A program made the translations under genes and the position numbers. A stretch of DNA of 7,384 bases from Candidatus Omnitrophota bacterium (lineage in GTDB: Bacteria; Omnitrophota; Gorgyraeia; Zapsychrales; Zapsychraceae): positions 1 through 7,384 of the forward strand of contig DAOWBD010000049.1 of NCBI GenBank assembly GCA_030634235.1, read 5' to 3'. Of the stretch, positions 5,970-7,384 are shown piece by piece (positions within the stretch are counted from its first letter, which is position 1; every line of letters starts with the position of its first letter). The notes below the pieces were generated by a model that made no database searches, was not told where the DNA came from, and saw only the letters and a program-made list of their open reading frames with translations.

Positions 5970-7384
5970 CTAATGGATATTTTTTTCAGAAAAGACGTTG
6001 GCAGTGAATATCTCGATCTTTGTCTTAGGGTCTTTCCACGCGTCTCTGGGAAGATGCGCTTTTTGAGAACACAATTGAGATAAAAATTCCTCTTTCGACC
6101 ATCCGGTATCGTTGGCGACCTGAGGTAAGAATACACCCTGATGCCAAGGGCCTTGGCTAACAATGACGCCATGCGTCCCAAGCTCGATCTCACCGACATC
6201 TTTGATAACCCTCGGCTTTGAAAGGACAGATATTTCGATATCAATATCGCCGAGCTCCTCGGACTTTACCGGAGGAAAACGCGGGTCCTGTGATGACGCC
6301 GCAACGGCCATATCACGCACCGTCAGATACAACGGCTTTCGTCCGATAATATTGCCGATACACCCGCGTAAATAACTTTTTTTATGGATCGTAACGAAGG
6401 CCCCTTCCTCTTCGAGCAGCCGGGCATCGGTTTCTTCAATATCAAGTTTCTTTCCATTCGTCACATATTCTTCGACCGTTTTTCGCGCGATATCAATAAG
6501 CCGCTTTTTGTGTTGTAACGTCAGAGCCCCGATGTCATCGCCGGACTTTTTGCCTTTGCCATCATTGCCGTAGATAACAATCGACGTATAGCCGACAACG
6601 CGGTCGTTATCACCGCTGATATCCCCGGAATGCGCATAGCGAAGGACATCGACTTCAGTTAAACCCTTTTGCTTCGCATACAATAAAGCCGCCGTGACGG
6701 GCACGAATCCGCACATTTCCATTGTGCGTAGTTGACACTCCTTCCAAAGTTGCTCGATCTTAAGGTTCTTAACGGCATCAATCGTGCGCCGGTCCATTTT
6801 AAGCGCGGATGCACCGTCATGATAGTGCGACAGGTCCGTGCTCACGACGATCAAAACATCCTTACGTGTACCGATAAGATTTCGCAACACTGTTGCGAAA
6901 TCTTCCAAAAGCCCAAAACTAGTCTGCCCGAAAATGATCGGAACGATCTTAAAATCCTGAAATGTCTTTTGTATGAAAGGAATTTCAACTTCGAGGGAAT
7001 GTTCGGATTGAAAAGCCCGCGGTTCAAAATAGAAGTCCTTATTTGCCGCGATCAATTTCTTCGCAAACTCGGCATCGACCTCGGCGACGCCGAGCGGCGT
7101 CTGAAAGCCGCCTTCCTCCCAGATCGAGATCCCGTCAAATCCAACATGATGGCTCGGGGCCAAAACCAGAATGGTTTTAAACGTTTGCTGGCTGGCCGCC
7201 TTAAACCCATAAGCCGCCACCCCTCCGGAATAGATATACCCGGCATGTGGAGCAATGAGAATATCAATATCACGATCGGAAGGCTTGTTGGTAGCTTCGA
7301 AAAAAAACTTGTCGATATGCTCCGACAACCGCTTCGGGTTCGCGTCATAGAACTGCCCGCTTACATTGGGCTGTTTGATCTTGG
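5970..7384 (-). CDS. MEMO1-like / AMMECR1 fusion protein (AmmeMemoRadiSam system A+B), 5' end cut by the window edge
   Basis: This is a two-domain fusion. Residues are numbered from the first complete codon (7380-7382); 470 are visible. The N-terminal half (about 1-271) is a MEMO1-like domain related to LigB-type class III extradiol dioxygenases. It shows NVSGQFYDANP (6-16), PHAGY (45-49), PSHH (76-79), EHSLEVEIPF (127-136), STDLSHYHD (181-189), MCGFVP (223-228) and the closing RYAHSGD (248-254). His46, His79 and Cys224 match the metal-binding His/His/Cys of human MEMO1. After a short Gly/Lys linker, an AMMECR1 domain (about 290-470) carries the signature LRGCIG (338-343) and SSQDPRFPP. The open frame continues upstream of a TTG at 7328 with typical family N-terminal sequence, so that TTG is not the start. 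In many genomes these domains accompany a radical SAM gene, which is not in this window. The biochemical role of the set is not established; a soluble cytoplasmic protein is inferred. Confidence 0.93.
   Translation of the reverse strand, partial: KIKQPNVSGQFYDANPKRLSEHIDKFFFEATNKPSDRDIDILIAPHAGYIYSGGVAAYGFKAASQQTFKTILVLAPSHHVGFDGISIWEEGGFQTPLGVAEVDAEFAKKLIAANKDFYFEPRAFQSEHSLEVEIPFIQKTFQDFKIVPIIFGQTSFGLLEDFATVLRNLIGTRKDVLIVVSTDLSHYHDGASALKMDRRTIDAVKNLKIEQLWKECQLRTMEMCGFVPVTAALLYAKQKGLTEVDVLRYAHSGDISGDNDRVVGYTSIVIYGNDGKGKKSGDDIGALTLQHKKRLIDIARKTVEEYVTNGKKLDIEETDARLLEEEGAFVTIHKKSYLRGCIGNIIGRKPLYLTVRDMAVAASSQDPRFPPVKSEELGDIDIEISVLSKPRVIKDVGEIELGTHGVIVSQGPWHQGVFLPQVANDTGWSKEEFLSQLCSQKAHLPRDAWKDPKTKIEIFTANVFSEKNIH

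Noticed and set aside
7326..7328. TTG as start of the Memo-AMMECR1 gene
   Set aside because: The same frame continues upstream to the window edge with NVSGQFYDANPKR, the typical N-terminal sequence of the family, so the true start lies outside.

Overview
All genes in this window are read from the minus strand. In transcription order they are: the 3' part of a fused MEMO1-like/AMMECR1 protein (5970-7384, start beyond the window edge); a long exported protein built from TPR-like helical repeats joined by very charged helices (3107-5785); a second ORF carrying three more of the same repeats (2069-3070); and an AsmA-family inner-membrane/periplasmic protein (103-2001). No tRNA, rRNA, CRISPR array, transposase or phage gene was seen.

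The organism is a bacterium with a two-membrane envelope, inferred from the AsmA protein and the signal peptide on the repeat protein. Long Glu/Lys/Arg-rich TPR proteins beside a fused Memo-AMMECR1 gene would fit an uncultured lineage such as Omnitrophota. That assignment is a guess from general resemblance, not from any marker gene.

The most notable result concerns the two repeat ORFs. They lie in the same reading frame and are separated by one TAA codon (3107-3109) plus 12 sense codons. Aligned on a conserved Tyr, the ten 50-residue repeat cores are gapless, and the step across the stop is exactly 128 residues. That is the same step found at three other places in the array. The linker motif before the stop and the residues after it also stay in register with the other units. 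The pair therefore looks like one ancestral gene of about 1,240 codons interrupted by an in-frame stop. The upstream ORF has a signal peptide and the downstream one has none, so the stop decides whether the last three repeats can leave the cytoplasm.

The repeat ORFs and the AsmA gene are closely spaced (36 and 67 nt) and could be one envelope-related transcription unit. The Memo-AMMECR1 gene lies 184 nt upstream of the preferred repeat-gene start and may belong to a separate unit. The stretches without genes are all short: 1-102, 2002-2068, 3071-3106 and 5786-5969.
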